From NCBI GenBank assembly GCA_031289585.1, contig JAITPF010000032.1:1-51784 (forward strand): a stretch of DNA of 51,784 nt, read 5' to 3'. A model generated the notes under the pieces. That model did not search any database. It was not told the DNA's origin and saw nothing but the letters and a program-made list of their open reading frames with translations. This document shows, in pieces, positions 1-9,162 of this stretch (positions are counted from its first letter, which is position 1; each line of letters starts with the position of its first letter). The DNA is from Endomicrobium sp. (GTDB lineage Bacteria; Elusimicrobiota; Endomicrobiia; Endomicrobiales; Endomicrobiaceae). Made by a program: the position numbers and the translations under genes.

Positions 1-67
1 TGCTCTATAATACCCTATTTATCTATTTGGCTAATTAAATTAAGTAAAAGGAGGCAAATAAATAGTT

Positions 68-380
68 TTGGGAAGAGAAATTAAGATTGAAAAGAAAGAT
101 GAGAAAAAGATGAAAAAAAGTTTAATGTCGTTTAAGGGTTTAAAGATGTCAGTTATGTATGTAGTCTTATCGTTAATGTTAATGCTTTCGTTATCAGTTC
201 CAGAGCAAGTAGCAGCACAGCCAGTAATACAAAGAGTGAAACCTCAGAGATAACTGCTTTTATTCTGGCGCGCATAATAGGGATAGTAATCAAGTTAAGG
301 GAGTAATTGTAGTAGCACCCAATAGCACCCCAGAAGATATGCCAGCCCGAAGGGCTGTGGCAAGCTTTTCTTTACTAACT
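68..380 (+). pseudogene. Remnant of a small exported protein
   Basis: A 61-codon frame opens with TTG at 68, twelve bases after a strong AGGAGG. An in-frame ATG lies at 110. The product has a lysine-rich start, a hydrophobic stretch (MYVVLSLMLMLSL) and an Ala-x-Ala-like cleavage region (QVAAQ), so it is read as a Sec signal peptide. It stops at 253 after only about ten mature residues. A different frame continues with protein-like sequence (VKGVIVVAPNSTPEDM) until it enters a dispersed repeat near 337, so the gene looks frameshifted and truncated by a repeat. The ribosome-binding region resembles that of the secreted protein gene at 40588. Function unknown. Confidence 0.4.
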
Positions 381-410
381 GCATAGATTGCTCCGTCAGG
401 ACTCTGTTCC
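337..410. repeat. Dispersed palindromic intergenic repeat, copy 1
   Basis: The AGCCCGAAGGGCTGTGGCAA core followed by CTTTTCTT and a GATTGCTCCGTC segment matches the copy at 14264-14350 along its length. It resembles the widespread CATTGCGAG...GCAATCT / AGATTGCTTCG...CGCAATGAC class of bacterial intergenic repeats. It lies at the broken 3' end of the small exported-protein remnant. The rest of 254-735 holds no convincing gene. Confidence 0.55.
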
Positions 411-540
411 TCTTTAAGTAAACAATTTTGTGTTTCAATGAAAAACATTGATGTCTTGTATATTTGCATTTAATTTGTTTGGTTTTGCCCATATAACTTT
501 TACATTGTTACTTAAACATTTTGGACAACTTTTTTTCTAT

Positions 541-564
541 AATTACTAAACCTTTTTAGTAATT
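541..564. repeat. Perfect 10-bp hairpin
   Basis: AATTACTAAA and TTTAGTAATT form a perfect 10-bp inverted repeat around a CCTT loop. No clean T-run follows on either strand, so it is not called a terminator. It sits in the gene-free stretch downstream of xerD. Confidence 0.4.
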
Positions 565-643
565 ATTATATAAATAATGTTTTTGTCAAGTATCTTTTTA
601 TAAAATTTGGACTTTTTAGCAACTTTTTTTGACCTTTATGCCC

Positions 644-674
644 GGGATGACATAGAAAAAAAAGGTGTCATTCC
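644..674. repeat. Inverted repeat GGGATGACA / TGTCATTCC
   Basis: Nine-base arms with one G-T wobble flank an A-rich loop, just beyond the 3' end of xerD (minus strand). The GGGATGACA / GGAATGACA words recur in the repeat cluster near 6420. It may be a fragment of the dispersed repeat family or a weak terminator hairpin for xerD. Confidence 0.35.
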
Positions 675-735
675 TGCCCTCAATTAAGGTATTTGAGAAT
701 AAATTCCAAGTTTTTCATAAAGAAAAACTTTTATC

Positions 736-1620
736 TTATCCTCTTGGATGGAATTTTTTGTGTTGTTGTATAATTTGTTCTTTATCAAGGTGTGTGTAAA
801 TCTGCGTCGTTGTAATTGAAGTATGCCCCAGCATTTCCTGAACAAAACGAATATCTGCTCCACCAGCAATTAAATGACTAGCAAAAGAATGTCTTAAAAT
901 ATGCGGCGTAATATTTTTAGTAATTCCTACATTTTTAGCAATATTTTTAAGCTGTCTCCAAAATTCTATTCTAGAAAGCTTCCTACCTAATCTTGAAATA
1001 AATACACTATCGTCTTCACTTAAAGCAGGTTTTCTTTTTGCAAGATAAATATTTATAAAATTTCTAGCTTTGTCTCCAAAAGGAATAAGTCTTTCCTTAG
1101 AACCTTTACCTATAATCCTTAAAAAACAATTTTCTAAATTGATATTTGAAAACTTAAGATTTACAAGCTCTGAAACTCTTAAGCCCGTAGCATATAAAAG
1201 TTCAAGCATTGCCCTATTTCTTATATGCATTTCATCATCAGCATTTATGGAATTTAAAAGAAAAGTAACCTCTTGAAAAGTAAGTATACCTGGCAAATTT
1301 TCAGGAATTCTTGGAGATGTTAAATACAATGTAGGATTATTTTTTACTAAATCTTCCGAATTTAAAAATTTATAAAACTGCCTCAAAGATTCCATAAGTC
1401 TGTAAATTGATCTTGGTTTTAAACCTTCTGTTTTTATTTCCCACAAGAAATCAGTTATATCATGATGTTCAAAATCTTCAAGAGGTATTTGCTTCTTTTT
1501 GGCAAAATTAATAAATTTTATAATATCAGTCTTATAAGCTAAAGCGGTATTTTTTGACAACCCTTTTTCAACAACTATATAGGAAATAAAATCATTTAGC
1601 GCTGTTTTGTAATCTATCAT
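736..1620 (-). CDS. xerD: Site-specific tyrosine recombinase XerD/XerC type
   Basis: At 294 aa this has the normal length for XerC/D enzymes, which resolve chromosome dimers at dif. The N-terminal SAM-like core-binding domain (about 1-105) precedes the catalytic domain. All catalytic residues are visible: Arg148 (ATGLRVSE), Lys172 (GKGSKER), His240-Arg243 (HILRHSFASH), His266 (LGHTSITTTQ) and the nucleophile Tyr275 (IYTH). The ATG at 1620 gives a natural XerD N-terminus. It is separated by about 90 bases from the upstream MBL gene, so it may have its own promoter. Whether it is XerC or XerD cannot be settled from sequence alone; XerD is the closer fit. Confidence 0.9.
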   Translation of the reverse strand: MIDYKTALNDFISYIVVEKGLSKNTALAYKTDIIKFINFAKKKQIPLEDFEHHDITDFLWEIKTEGLKPRSIYRLMESLRQFYKFLNSEDLVKNNPTLYLTSPRIPENLPGILTFQEVTFLLNSINADDEMHIRNRAMLELLYATGLRVSELVNLKFSNINLENCFLRIIGKGSKERLIPFGDKARNFINIYLAKRKPALSEDDSVFISRLGRKLSRIEFWRQLKNIAKNVGITKNITPHILRHSFASHLIAGGADIRFVQEMLGHTSITTTQIYTHLDKEQIIQQHKKFHPRG

Positions 1621-1713
1621 ATCTTTTCTTTCAACTTTTTAAGTAGAATCACAGCTAAAGATTACTGTTTCGCTACACAATTTCAATAACATAAAAGCTT
1701 ATTTATTACACTT

Positions 1714-2334
1714 TTATATTAGATATGAATTATGACGTAATTCATTTGCTAATGTGGTTCTGCTTCCGTGTCCAGGATAGACAATAAGAGATGGATTTAA
1801 TTTTTTTATTTTAGAAAGAGATTTTAAAATCTTCTCATAATTCCCGCCATCAAGATCTGTTCTTCCTATCGTTCCGGCAAAAAGAGTATCTCCTGTAATT
1901 AAAAAATCGTCAAACAATAAACATATACTGCCTTTTGTATGTCCTGGCGTATGCAAAACTATAAAAGTTGCAAAAGATAATTCTACTTTTTGATTATCTT
2001 CAAGCAGTATTTCAGCTTCCTTAATAGTTCTTGGAAAACCAAATAACTCTGAACAATTTTTGCAAGCATTAGTAAGCATTTCCGTTTCGTATTTATGTAT
2101 TGCTAATGGAATTTTAAATTCAGAACGAATTTGATCATCAGAAAAAATATGATCACAATGACCATGCGTATTTATAAGCATTTCTAGCTTTAAATTGTCT
2201 TCTCTTATTTCAGAAATTACTTTTTTTCCATCTTCACCGGGATCTATGATTATCGCCTGCAAACTTTGAGAATTATAAACCACATAACAATTTTCTTCCA
2301 AAATCCCAGAGATTATTTTTTTAATTTTTATCAT
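1714..2334 (-). CDS. MBL-fold metallo-hydrolase (glyoxalase II-like)
   Basis: The 206-aa protein has the full metallo-beta-lactamase-fold metal set: THGHCDH (the THxHxDH motif), a later PGHT histidine, the TGDTLF aspartate and the terminal YPGHG histidine. The IGRTDLDGG segment is typical of the YcbL / hydroxyacylglutathione hydrolase-like group, thioester hydrolases whose physiological substrate is often unknown. Its ATG shares one base with the stop of pgpA (TAATG), so translation is probably coupled and the two are in one operon with pgsA and rimO. Confidence 0.88.
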   Translation of the reverse strand: MIKIKKIISGILEENCYVVYNSQSLQAIIIDPGEDGKKVISEIREDNLKLEMLINTHGHCDHIFSDDQIRSEFKIPLAIHKYETEMLTNACKNCSELFGFPRTIKEAEILLEDNQKVELSFATFIVLHTPGHTKGSICLLFDDFLITGDTLFAGTIGRTDLDGGNYEKILKSLSKIKKLNPSLIVYPGHGSRTTLANELRHNSYLI

Positions 2335-2780
2335 TAAAATATAGTCCTTATAATTTGTAATATTGCATTTACAAATACTCCTGCTACAATATCATCTATA
2401 GTAACACCTAGACCACCTTTTATTTTTTGGGTTTTGTTTATAAACAGTGGTTTCTTTACATCAAAGATTCTAAACAATAAAAAACCTAACAATAAAAACA
2501 TAAATGTCTTAGGCAAAAACGCAACAGAAAACCATATTCCCGCAACTTCATCTATAACTATTCTTTGGTCGTCTTTTTTATTATAAATATCTTCGGCAAG
2601 AGAAGAAAACAAAACTGAAACTATAAATATTGAAGTAAGTAAAAAAGTCTGAAATATATAATTATCAGGCACAAATAATACCCAAAGCAAAACACCTACA
2701 AAACTGCCAAATGTTCCAGGAGCATATTTTATATAGCCCACACCAAAAACAGAAGAAAAAAATATTATTATTTTATTCAT
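2334..2780 (-). CDS. pgpA: Phosphatidylglycerophosphatase A
   Basis: 148 aa, a membrane enzyme that dephosphorylates phosphatidylglycerol phosphate to phosphatidylglycerol. The family signatures GTFGS near the N-terminus and IDEVAGIW in the middle are present, with several hydrophobic segments and a C-terminal GVTIDDIVAG motif. It overlaps the end of pgsA by four bases (ATGA). The pair therefore encodes consecutive steps of phosphatidylglycerol synthesis (PgsA makes the phosphate, PgpA removes it) in one translationally coupled unit. Confidence 0.9.
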   Translation of the reverse strand: MNKIIIFFSSVFGVGYIKYAPGTFGSFVGVLLWVLFVPDNYIFQTFLLTSIFIVSVLFSSLAEDIYNKKDDQRIVIDEVAGIWFSVAFLPKTFMFLLLGFLLFRIFDVKKPLFINKTQKIKGGLGVTIDDIVAGVFVNAILQIIRTIF

Positions 2781-3439
2781 TTTTCACTCAGCAATTTTCT
2801 ATATTTAAAAATATAATTTGCACCCGAATAAATGGTAAGAACAGTAGCAACAAGAGTTGCCCAAAAAGGTGTTTTCTCCATTATAACAATTAATATAGCA
2901 TAAGAATCATAGTTATAAAGTTTAAGTATCTCAGGAGTTATATCAGTAAATTTTGATAATATTTCATTTACTATTAAAATTACCATTGTTATTATAATTA
3001 CAACTATTTGAAACGTAGTTTTAAATTTTCCAGCTTTATCGGCAGGTATCATCACATTCTTAACAGCAGCAACAGAACGAAAACCAGTAATTAAAAATTC
3101 TCTTGAAATTATAACAATAACCATCCATGCAGGAATACCAAGCATCGGAATCCCGACAAAACATATAAAAGCAGCCGACATCAATAGCTTATCAGCAAGA
3201 GGATCTAAAAATATTCCCAAAGAAGTTATGGTTTTATTTTTTCTTGCTATCTGTCCATCAAGTAAATCAGTAATTGATGCAACACAGAAAATGATTAATG
3301 CTAAAATACTGTTGTAAACGCCATCTAGTTCCATAAATAAAATAAAAAAAGGAATCATACATATTCTTGCTATTGTAAGTTTGTTTGCTAAATTCACTAA
3401 CTTCCCTCGCTTATTGATTGGCATTAACTCAGTCATCAT
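2777..3439 (-). CDS. pgsA: CDP-diacylglycerol-glycerol-3-phosphate 3-phosphatidyltransferase
   Basis: 220 aa integral membrane enzyme that makes phosphatidylglycerol phosphate from CDP-diacylglycerol and glycerol 3-phosphate. The CDP-alcohol phosphotransferase motif D-x2-DG-x2-AR-x8-G-x3-D-x3-D is complete (Asp58, Asp61-Gly62, Ala65-Arg66, Gly75, Asp79, Asp83). Several transmembrane stretches surround it. The start is uncertain: ATGs at 3439, 3436 and 3424 are possible, and the conserved part begins at LANKLTIARI. It lies 15 bases after rimO and overlaps pgpA. Confidence 0.92.
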   Translation of the reverse strand: MMTELMPINKRGKLVNLANKLTIARICMIPFFILFMELDGVYNSILALIIFCVASITDLLDGQIARKNKTITSLGIFLDPLADKLLMSAAFICFVGIPMLGIPAWMVIVIISREFLITGFRSVAAVKNVMIPADKAGKFKTTFQIVVIIITMVILIVNEILSKFTDITPEILKLYNYDSYAILIVIMEKTPFWATLVATVLTIYSGANYIFKYRKLLSEK

Positions 3440-3454
3440 TAGAGTCTGTTTACA

Positions 3455-4759
3455 CTAAATATATAATTTTATATCATAACCGTTAACGCATTTTATCTTA
3501 GCCTTATGAAATTCCCCTATCGTAAGAGGTCTATCATTCGTCAATATCACATTACCGTCAATTTCAGGCGACTGAAAGCTGCCTCTTCCTTCTATATAGT
3601 ATCTGTTTCCCTTTTTTACACAATTTTCAACAATAAATTCAACAGTTTTATTTTTTATTTTATCAATTTTCGACTTAAAAACATTATATTGAGCATTTTC
3701 TATTAGAACTCTTCTTTCTTTTGCAATAGAAGCTTCGATATGTTTTTTTAATCTTGACGAATCAGCTTTTTTTTGGTCAGAATATTCAAAAACTCCAACA
3801 TATTGAAAATATCCGTCATTTAAAAAACTTATAAGTTCATTTACATCTTTTTTTGTTTCTCCTGGAAAACCTGTTATTACAGATGTCCTTAAAACAATAT
3901 CAGACAATTTATTCTTTATTTTCTCAATAATATTTGCAGTATTTAATGGACGCTTCATTGCAGATAAAATATTTTTGCTTATATGCTGTATGGGAACATC
4001 TATATAATTACAAATATTTTTATGTTCTTTCAACACTTCAAGTAAATTATCTGTAATACTTGATGGATAAGCATAAAGCAATCTTATCCATTTTAATCCA
4101 CCTATTTTTGAAAGTTTTATAAGTAGTTTATCCAAGGAGAATCTGTCATAAATATCTTGACCATAACTTGTTGTGTCTTGAGCTATCAATATAAGTTCTT
4201 TTATACCGCTTTCAGCCAACGCCTTGGCTTCGTCAACTAAAGATTCTATTGTACGACTTTCGTATTTTCCGCGCAGCATTGGAATTATGCAAAAGCTGCA
4301 TTTATGCTCACAACCTTCAGCAATTTTTAAATATGCCAATGGCAGATTTGAAGAAAGCATTCTATAATTTGAATTATTTAAGCCACCAGGCGGCAAAAAA
4401 AGCTTGTCAAAGTTTTTATTGAGAATTAAATCCGGTAAACGTTGCAACGTCCCAGTACCTACAAAACCATCAATATTAGGAAAAAGCATAGACATTTTTT
4501 CTTTTAATAATTGTGGAAGACATCCGGAAACATAAATCCGTAAACCTTTCTTTTTTTTAATGTTTAAAACCTTTCGTATATATTTTTCAGATTCCGACTT
4601 TGCCGTTTTTATAAAAGAACATGTATGTATTACAGCAATATCAACTTCATCGAGATTATTACTTATCACAAAACCTTTATTTCTAAAAATTCCAAGCAAA
4701 TATTCAGCTTCAACAGTATTTTTTGGGCATCCTAAAGATATCACAGCAACTTTTTGCAT
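3455..4759 (-). CDS. rimO: Ribosomal protein S12 methylthiotransferase RimO
   Basis: 434 aa radical-SAM methylthiotransferase that modifies an aspartate of ribosomal protein S12. The N-terminal UPF0004 domain starts with SLGCPKNTVEAEY, and three cysteines there (Cys11, Cys47, Cys80) bind one Fe-S cluster. The radical-SAM cluster motif CxxxCxxC is at 150-157 (GCEHKCSFC). A C-terminal TRAM domain follows. RimO is preferred over MiaB because of the SLGCPKN start and the overall length. It is followed closely by pgsA and preceded by rodZ with an 18-base gap, so it is inside an operon. Confidence 0.93.
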   Translation of the reverse strand: MQKVAVISLGCPKNTVEAEYLLGIFRNKGFVISNNLDEVDIAVIHTCSFIKTAKSESEKYIRKVLNIKKKKGLRIYVSGCLPQLLKEKMSMLFPNIDGFVGTGTLQRLPDLILNKNFDKLFLPPGGLNNSNYRMLSSNLPLAYLKIAEGCEHKCSFCIIPMLRGKYESRTIESLVDEAKALAESGIKELILIAQDTTSYGQDIYDRFSLDKLLIKLSKIGGLKWIRLLYAYPSSITDNLLEVLKEHKNICNYIDVPIQHISKNILSAMKRPLNTANIIEKIKNKLSDIVLRTSVITGFPGETKKDVNELISFLNDGYFQYVGVFEYSDQKKADSSRLKKHIEASIAKERRVLIENAQYNVFKSKIDKIKNKTVEFIVENCVKKGNRYYIEGRGSFQSPEIDGNVILTNDRPLTIGEFHKAKIKCVNGYDIKLYI

Positions 4760-4777
4760 AATATAATAACCCTATTC

Positions 4778-5560
4778 CTACTTCTTTAAAACAATTGTAT
4801 TTACATCTTGAACGGCGCCTGAAACTATATCAACCTGATTGCCATTAAAGAATACCTTAAGACCAGGTGCATAGCCTGTTTTTAATGTAAAAGATTTGTT
4901 CGCTTTCCATGATTTCTTATTATCTTTAAAAACAGTTCCTTCAAATATAGTTCTACCATCCGAATTTATTTTAATCCAAACATTACTTAAAGCCTCAACA
5001 ACAAGTTCTTGTTTAGTATTAATCGGAACTTTATTTTTTTCTTCCTTAACAACTACAACAGTTTCTTCAGTTGTATTTTTATCATCCAACACTTTTAGTT
5101 CTGACATTTCAGTTTGTTGCAACGTTTCAATAGATGACGAAACATTTGTACTCATATTTTTATTTATATATAAAAACAATACTAAAAGAACTACTACTAT
5201 TGTAAACATAATCAGTAGTTTTTTAACGCTAACTTTACCTTTTTGAAAAAGTTTTTTAATGAATTCATTTCCAGCAGTTAAAGACTTCTCTTTTTCTACA
5301 GATTCTTTTTCAAGAAAATGTTTTCTTACATTATACTTATTAAGTAACTCTTCTGAATCAAAACCAAGATATTTAGCATACGATCTTACAAAACCTTTAT
5401 AATATATCTCCGCTAAAAAAACACTTATATCGCCATCTTCAATTGCAGAAAGATATTTTTCATGAATTTTTGTAACTTTATATACCTCGGCAAGAAGCAC
5501 ATTTTTTTCTTTACGCTTTTCTTTAAGTATCTTACCTATTTCTTCCATTACATCCCTCAT
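4778..5560 (-). CDS. rodZ: RodZ-like cytoskeletal helix-turn-helix membrane protein
   Basis: 260 aa. An N-terminal XRE-type helix-turn-helix of the RodZ class (about 5-80, IGKILKEKRKEKNVLLAEV) is followed by a basic linker. One transmembrane helix (about 114-131, LLIMFTIVVVLLVLFLYI) comes next, then a Thr/Val-rich periplasmic linker and a C-terminal beta domain (LSNVWIKINSDGRTIFEGTV) matching the RodZ C-terminal domain. RodZ links the MreB cytoskeleton to the cell-elongation machinery. A GGGAG sequence before the first ATG supports the start used here. It lies between lolA and rimO in one co-directional cluster. Confidence 0.85.
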   Translation of the reverse strand: MRDVMEEIGKILKEKRKEKNVLLAEVYKVTKIHEKYLSAIEDGDISVFLAEIYYKGFVRSYAKYLGFDSEELLNKYNVRKHFLEKESVEKEKSLTAGNEFIKKLFQKGKVSVKKLLIMFTIVVVLLVLFLYINKNMSTNVSSSIETLQQTEMSELKVLDDKNTTEETVVVVKEEKNKVPINTKQELVVEALSNVWIKINSDGRTIFEGTVFKDNKKSWKANKSFTLKTGYAPGLKVFFNGNQVDIVSGAVQDVNTIVLKK

Positions 5561-5572
5561 TTTACATCTCCC

Positions 5573-6280
5573 TTAATTGAGTTTTATTATCTCAACGCTG
5601 TCGGGCGCATTAAATTTGAACATATTTTTATATAACACAGGATTAAAAGTATAACTTGTAAATATAATTTCTACTACAACTCCTTCAGACTCTACCACAG
5701 CCTTTTCTGGATACATACTTGTTTTTGAAATATATATCTTTAGATTTAACCTTTTATTTTTAACTGGATTAATTTTAATTATAATATATTTTTCATTCTC
5801 ATCGCCAAGATTTATTATATTTGTTTTTTTTATTTCTCTCCAACTGCTTCCAAAACTTATAATTGTTGCAGGAGAAAAATCGCCATCAATAACATTTTTC
5901 CAATTATCAATCACTGCTTGTCCATTTTCAGGAGTATAAATTACTATATTTTTACCATCAATGTATATTTGCTGTTCCTGTGGTACCCTTTGGTTTATGT
6001 AAATACTGCTTGGTTTTTTCAAAAACAGTGTTCCTGACACTTCTTGTTTTTCTTTTGTGGATTCATAAAATATGATTTGCGTATAATCCGCTTTAAGAGT
6101 ATTTATTTTTTTATCAGCTTCTTCCATTTTAACAAGAATATAATTGAGTTTGTCATTTTTCGTATGTGCAAAAACATTTGCGCATAAAACAAAAAATAAA
6201 AAAGCACAGATTGCCACAGCAATTATATTGTTTCGCAATGAAAAAAAATCACTTTGTCTTGCATAACCATCAGTACACAT
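5573..6280 (-). CDS. lolA: Outer-membrane lipoprotein carrier protein LolA-like
   Basis: 235 aa periplasmic lipoprotein chaperone of the LolA family. The mature part starts near KMEEADKKINTLKADYTQIIFYES and continues with FLKKPSSIYI, the characteristic beta-strand pattern. A hydrophobic signal segment (about 18-36, NNIIAVAICAFLFFVLCANVFA) is present. The N-terminal 17 residues are poor in charge for an n-region. The bases 6205-6240 that encode part of the signal peptide look like a copy of the local palindromic repeat, so the start is uncertain; TTG or GTG codons inside the repeat are alternatives. It is followed by rodZ after 12 bases. Confidence 0.78.
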   Translation of the reverse strand: MCTDGYARQSDFFSLRNNIIAVAICAFLFFVLCANVFAHTKNDKLNYILVKMEEADKKINTLKADYTQIIFYESTKEKQEVSGTLFLKKPSSIYINQRVPQEQQIYIDGKNIVIYTPENGQAVIDNWKNVIDGDFSPATIISFGSSWREIKKTNIINLGDENEKYIIIKINPVKNKRLNLKIYISKTSMYPEKAVVESEGVVVEIIFTSYTFNPVLYKNMFKFNAPDSVEIIKLN

Positions 6281-6440
6281 TCTCTTTAATCCTTTTTAGT
6301 AACATCACAGCGCAACTGTTAGCGACACGAATTATTTCACCGACTTGCCGATTCGCAATGACAACAAAAAACATGGATTCTCGCCGAGAGTTTACCCTCA
6401 AATGTCTTTTATCGGTGGCGGGAATGACACTACAGCAGTT
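6205..6440. repeat. Cluster of degenerate palindromic repeats overlapping the lolA start
   Basis: The plus strand reads CAGATTGCCACAGC...TTTCGCAATG at 6205-6240, inside lolA codons. The cluster continues with CACCGACTTGCCGATTCGCAATGACA at about 6338-6363, then ATGGATTCTCGCCGAGAG and GGCGGGAATGACAC. These pieces match the copy at 14264-14350 (CGCCGGACTTGTCGATTCGCAAT) and the known CGCAATGAC / GGATTGC class of intergenic repeats. The 245 bases between lolA and clpB hold no other recognisable feature. Confidence 0.55.
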
Positions 6441-6525
6441 TACTCTTTTTGTCGTGTCATACTCACTCCTGATAGAAACGTAGACAACAATAGTTTTAAA
6501 ACTAAAAAGCCTAATTAGAGTCTAT

Positions 6526-9132
6526 TCACATACACTTCTTTTTAAATTCCAGACCATCTTCTTCTTTCTTTGTTACATCCACAGTAATATTGTCCCCCTC
6601 TTTAAGTTCTCCTGAAATAAGTTTTGAGGACAACGGATTTAACAAGTATATCTGTATAGCTCTCTTTAAAGGTCTCGCTCCAAAAGCAGGATTATATCCT
6701 TTCAAAGATATAAAATCTTTTGCTTTATTTGTAAGTTCTACATGTATTTTTCTTTCTGCAAGACGACTTTCAAAAGATTTAATTTGTATGTCAATAATTT
6801 TATTTAATTCCTGCTCACTCAAATTTTGGAATATTATTATTTCATCTATTCTGTTTAAAAACTCTGGTCTGAAATAGTTATGAAGTTCCTGTGTAACTTT
6901 ATCTTTCATTGCATTATAATCGCCATATCCTTGAATATAGTGCGAACCTATATTTGACGTCATTATTACAACTGTATTTTTAAAATCAACTGTTCTTCCT
7001 TGCCCATCAGTAAGTCTACCATCATCAAACATCTGAAGCATAACATTAAACACTTCAGGATTTGCTTTTTCAACTTCGTCAAACAAAACTACACAATAAG
7101 GTCTTCTTCTTACAGCTTCTGTTAACTGCCCACCATCTTCAAAGCCAACATACCCGGGAGAAGCACCTATAAGACGCGATACGCTGTGTTTTTCCATATA
7201 TTCAGACATATCAATTCTTACTATATTTTTTTCATCGTCAAACAATAATTCTGCAAGTGCTTTTGCAAGTTCTGTTTTCCCAACGCCTGTAGGACCTAGA
7301 AACAAAAATGAACCTATAGGTTTATTGGGATCTGCCAATCCAGAACGAGAACGCCGTACTGCATTTGCTATTGCAGTGATTGCTTCGTCCTGACCAATAA
7401 CTCTTTCATGTAGTTTATATTCCATTTTAAGAAGCTTTTGCATCTCGCCTTCTATCATACGCGTAACTGGTATCCCAGTCCACTTACTTACAACTTCAGC
7501 AATATCTTCTTCATCAACTTCTTCCTTCAACATCTTCTTTTCTTTTTGCAATTTAAGAAGTTTTTTATTTTCTTCTTCAAGCTGTTTTTGTATCTGTGGA
7601 ATTTTTCCATAACGAATTTCCGCAACAGCATTTAAATTGCCATTTCTTTCAGCTTTTTGTTCTTCAATTTTCATATTTTCAAGTTCCGCTTTAAGTTTTC
7701 TAATTGCTGAAATTGAGGACTTCTCTTTTTCCCAATGAACTTTCATTCCAGCAGAATCTTGCTTAAGTTTGTCTATTTCATTTTCCATATTTACAAGACG
7801 TTCTTTTGACGCAATATCAGTCTCTTTTTTTACAGCTTGTTTTTCAATTTCAAGCTGCATAAGTCTCCTTTCCACAGCATCAAGTTCCGTAGGCATTGAA
7901 TCTATTTCTATTCTCAATCTACTTGCAGACTCATCAACTAAATCTATTGCTTTGTCTGGTAGATATCTATCCACTATATATCTTGCACTTAATGTTGCTG
8001 CAGCAACTAACGCCGAATCTTTTATTTTTACACCATGGTGCACTTCATATCTTTCTTTTATACCTCTTAAAATCGCAATAGTATCTTCAACAGATGGTTC
8101 ACCTGCAAAAACCGGTTGAAAACGCCTCTCCAATGCTGCATCTTTTTCAATGTATTTTCTGTATTCATCAAGAGTTGTCGCTCCGACAAGTTTAAGTTCG
8201 CCGCGCGCAAGCATAGGTTTTAACATATTTGCAGCATCAACCGCACCCTCAGCAGAACCTGCACCAACTATTGTATGTAACTCATCAATAAAGAAAATTA
8301 TCATTCCTTGAGCTGATTGAATTTCTTTAAGAACTGCTTTAAGTCTATCTTCAAACTCGCCTCTATATTTTGCACCGGCTATCAATGCCCCCAAATCTAA
8401 AGCTATAACTTTTTTATCTTTTAAACTTTCCGGAACATCTCCAGAAACTATACGCTGCGCTAGCCCTTCCACTATTGCTGTTTTACCTACGCCCGGTTCA
8501 CCTATAATAACGGGGTTATTTTTTGTCCTTCTTGATAGAACCTGCATACATCTGCGAATTTCTTCATCTCTACCTATAACAGGATCAAGTTTCCCTCGTT
8601 TTGCTAAATCGGTTAAATCGCTTCCATACTTTTCTAAAGCTTGATATTTATCTTCTGGATTTTGATCTGTAATTCTCTGATCACCTCTTATACTTACAAG
8701 CGTTTTTAAAATAATATCTTTTGTAAAACCATATTTTTTTAATATTTTTGAGGAATTTTCAGAACTTTCTTCAGCTATAGCAATAAGGATGTGTTCCGTA
8801 GAAACGAATTCATCTTTTAAATTTTTTGCAGCTTTCTCAGAATTATTTAAAATTTTGTTTAATCCTTGAGACAAAAACAAATTTCCACCAGAAACTTTCG
8901 TTTTTCTTTCAATTTCAGAAAGCAAATCTTTTGAAATATTTGCAAACAACATATCTTCCTGACCAGATACCGTAGACTTTTTTATTATTGCTCCTACTGT
9001 ACCGTCCTGCTGTTTAACTAAAGCATATAAAAGATGTTCTGATGTGATTTCTTGATTACCATATTCAGACGCTATATTTTGCGCGTCCACTAAAGCTTCT
9101 TGCGATTTGATTGTAAATTTAGAAAGATTCAT
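6526..9132 (-). CDS. clpB: ATP-dependent disaggregase ClpB
   Basis: 868 aa from the ATG at 9132, which is preceded by GGGGAGA; an upstream in-frame ATG at 9156 lacks such a site. ClpB is a hexameric AAA+ machine that, with DnaK, dissolves protein aggregates. The Clp N-domain (about 1-150) starts [13 protein letters not shown]. The first AAA module has Walker A GEPGVGKT near 209. The long M-domain coiled coil is rich in Lys/Glu (about 400-530). The second AAA module has Walker A GPTGVGKT near 609, and the protein ends in a D2-small domain. Length and M-domain distinguish it from ClpA and ClpC. A possible heat-shock promoter was not identified. Confidence 0.96.
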   Translation of the reverse strand: MNLSKFTIKSQEALVDAQNIASEYGNQEITSEHLLYALVKQQDGTVGAIIKKSTVSGQEDMLFANISKDLLSEIERKTKVSGGNLFLSQGLNKILNNSEKAAKNLKDEFVSTEHILIAIAEESSENSSKILKKYGFTKDIILKTLVSIRGDQRITDQNPEDKYQALEKYGSDLTDLAKRGKLDPVIGRDEEIRRCMQVLSRRTKNNPVIIGEPGVGKTAIVEGLAQRIVSGDVPESLKDKKVIALDLGALIAGAKYRGEFEDRLKAVLKEIQSAQGMIIFFIDELHTIVGAGSAEGAVDAANMLKPMLARGELKLVGATTLDEYRKYIEKDAALERRFQPVFAGEPSVEDTIAILRGIKERYEVHHGVKIKDSALVAAATLSARYIVDRYLPDKAIDLVDESASRLRIEIDSMPTELDAVERRLMQLEIEKQAVKKETDIASKERLVNMENEIDKLKQDSAGMKVHWEKEKSSISAIRKLKAELENMKIEEQKAERNGNLNAVAEIRYGKIPQIQKQLEEENKKLLKLQKEKKMLKEEVDEEDIAEVVSKWTGIPVTRMIEGEMQKLLKMEYKLHERVIGQDEAITAIANAVRRSRSGLADPNKPIGSFLFLGPTGVGKTELAKALAELLFDDEKNIVRIDMSEYMEKHSVSRLIGASPGYVGFEDGGQLTEAVRRRPYCVVLFDEVEKANPEVFNVMLQMFDDGRLTDGQGRTVDFKNTVVIMTSNIGSHYIQGYGDYNAMKDKVTQELHNYFRPEFLNRIDEIIIFQNLSEQELNKIIDIQIKSFESRLAERKIHVELTNKAKDFISLKGYNPAFGARPLKRAIQIYLLNPLSSKLISGELKEGDNITVDVTKKEEDGLEFKKKCM

Positions 9133-9162
9133 ATTATTCTCCCCATACATAAACAACTGCTT

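Noticed and set aside
295-492. 65-codon minus-strand open frame
   Set aside because: It lies over the dispersed repeat, has no ribosome-binding site, and the protein resembles no family.
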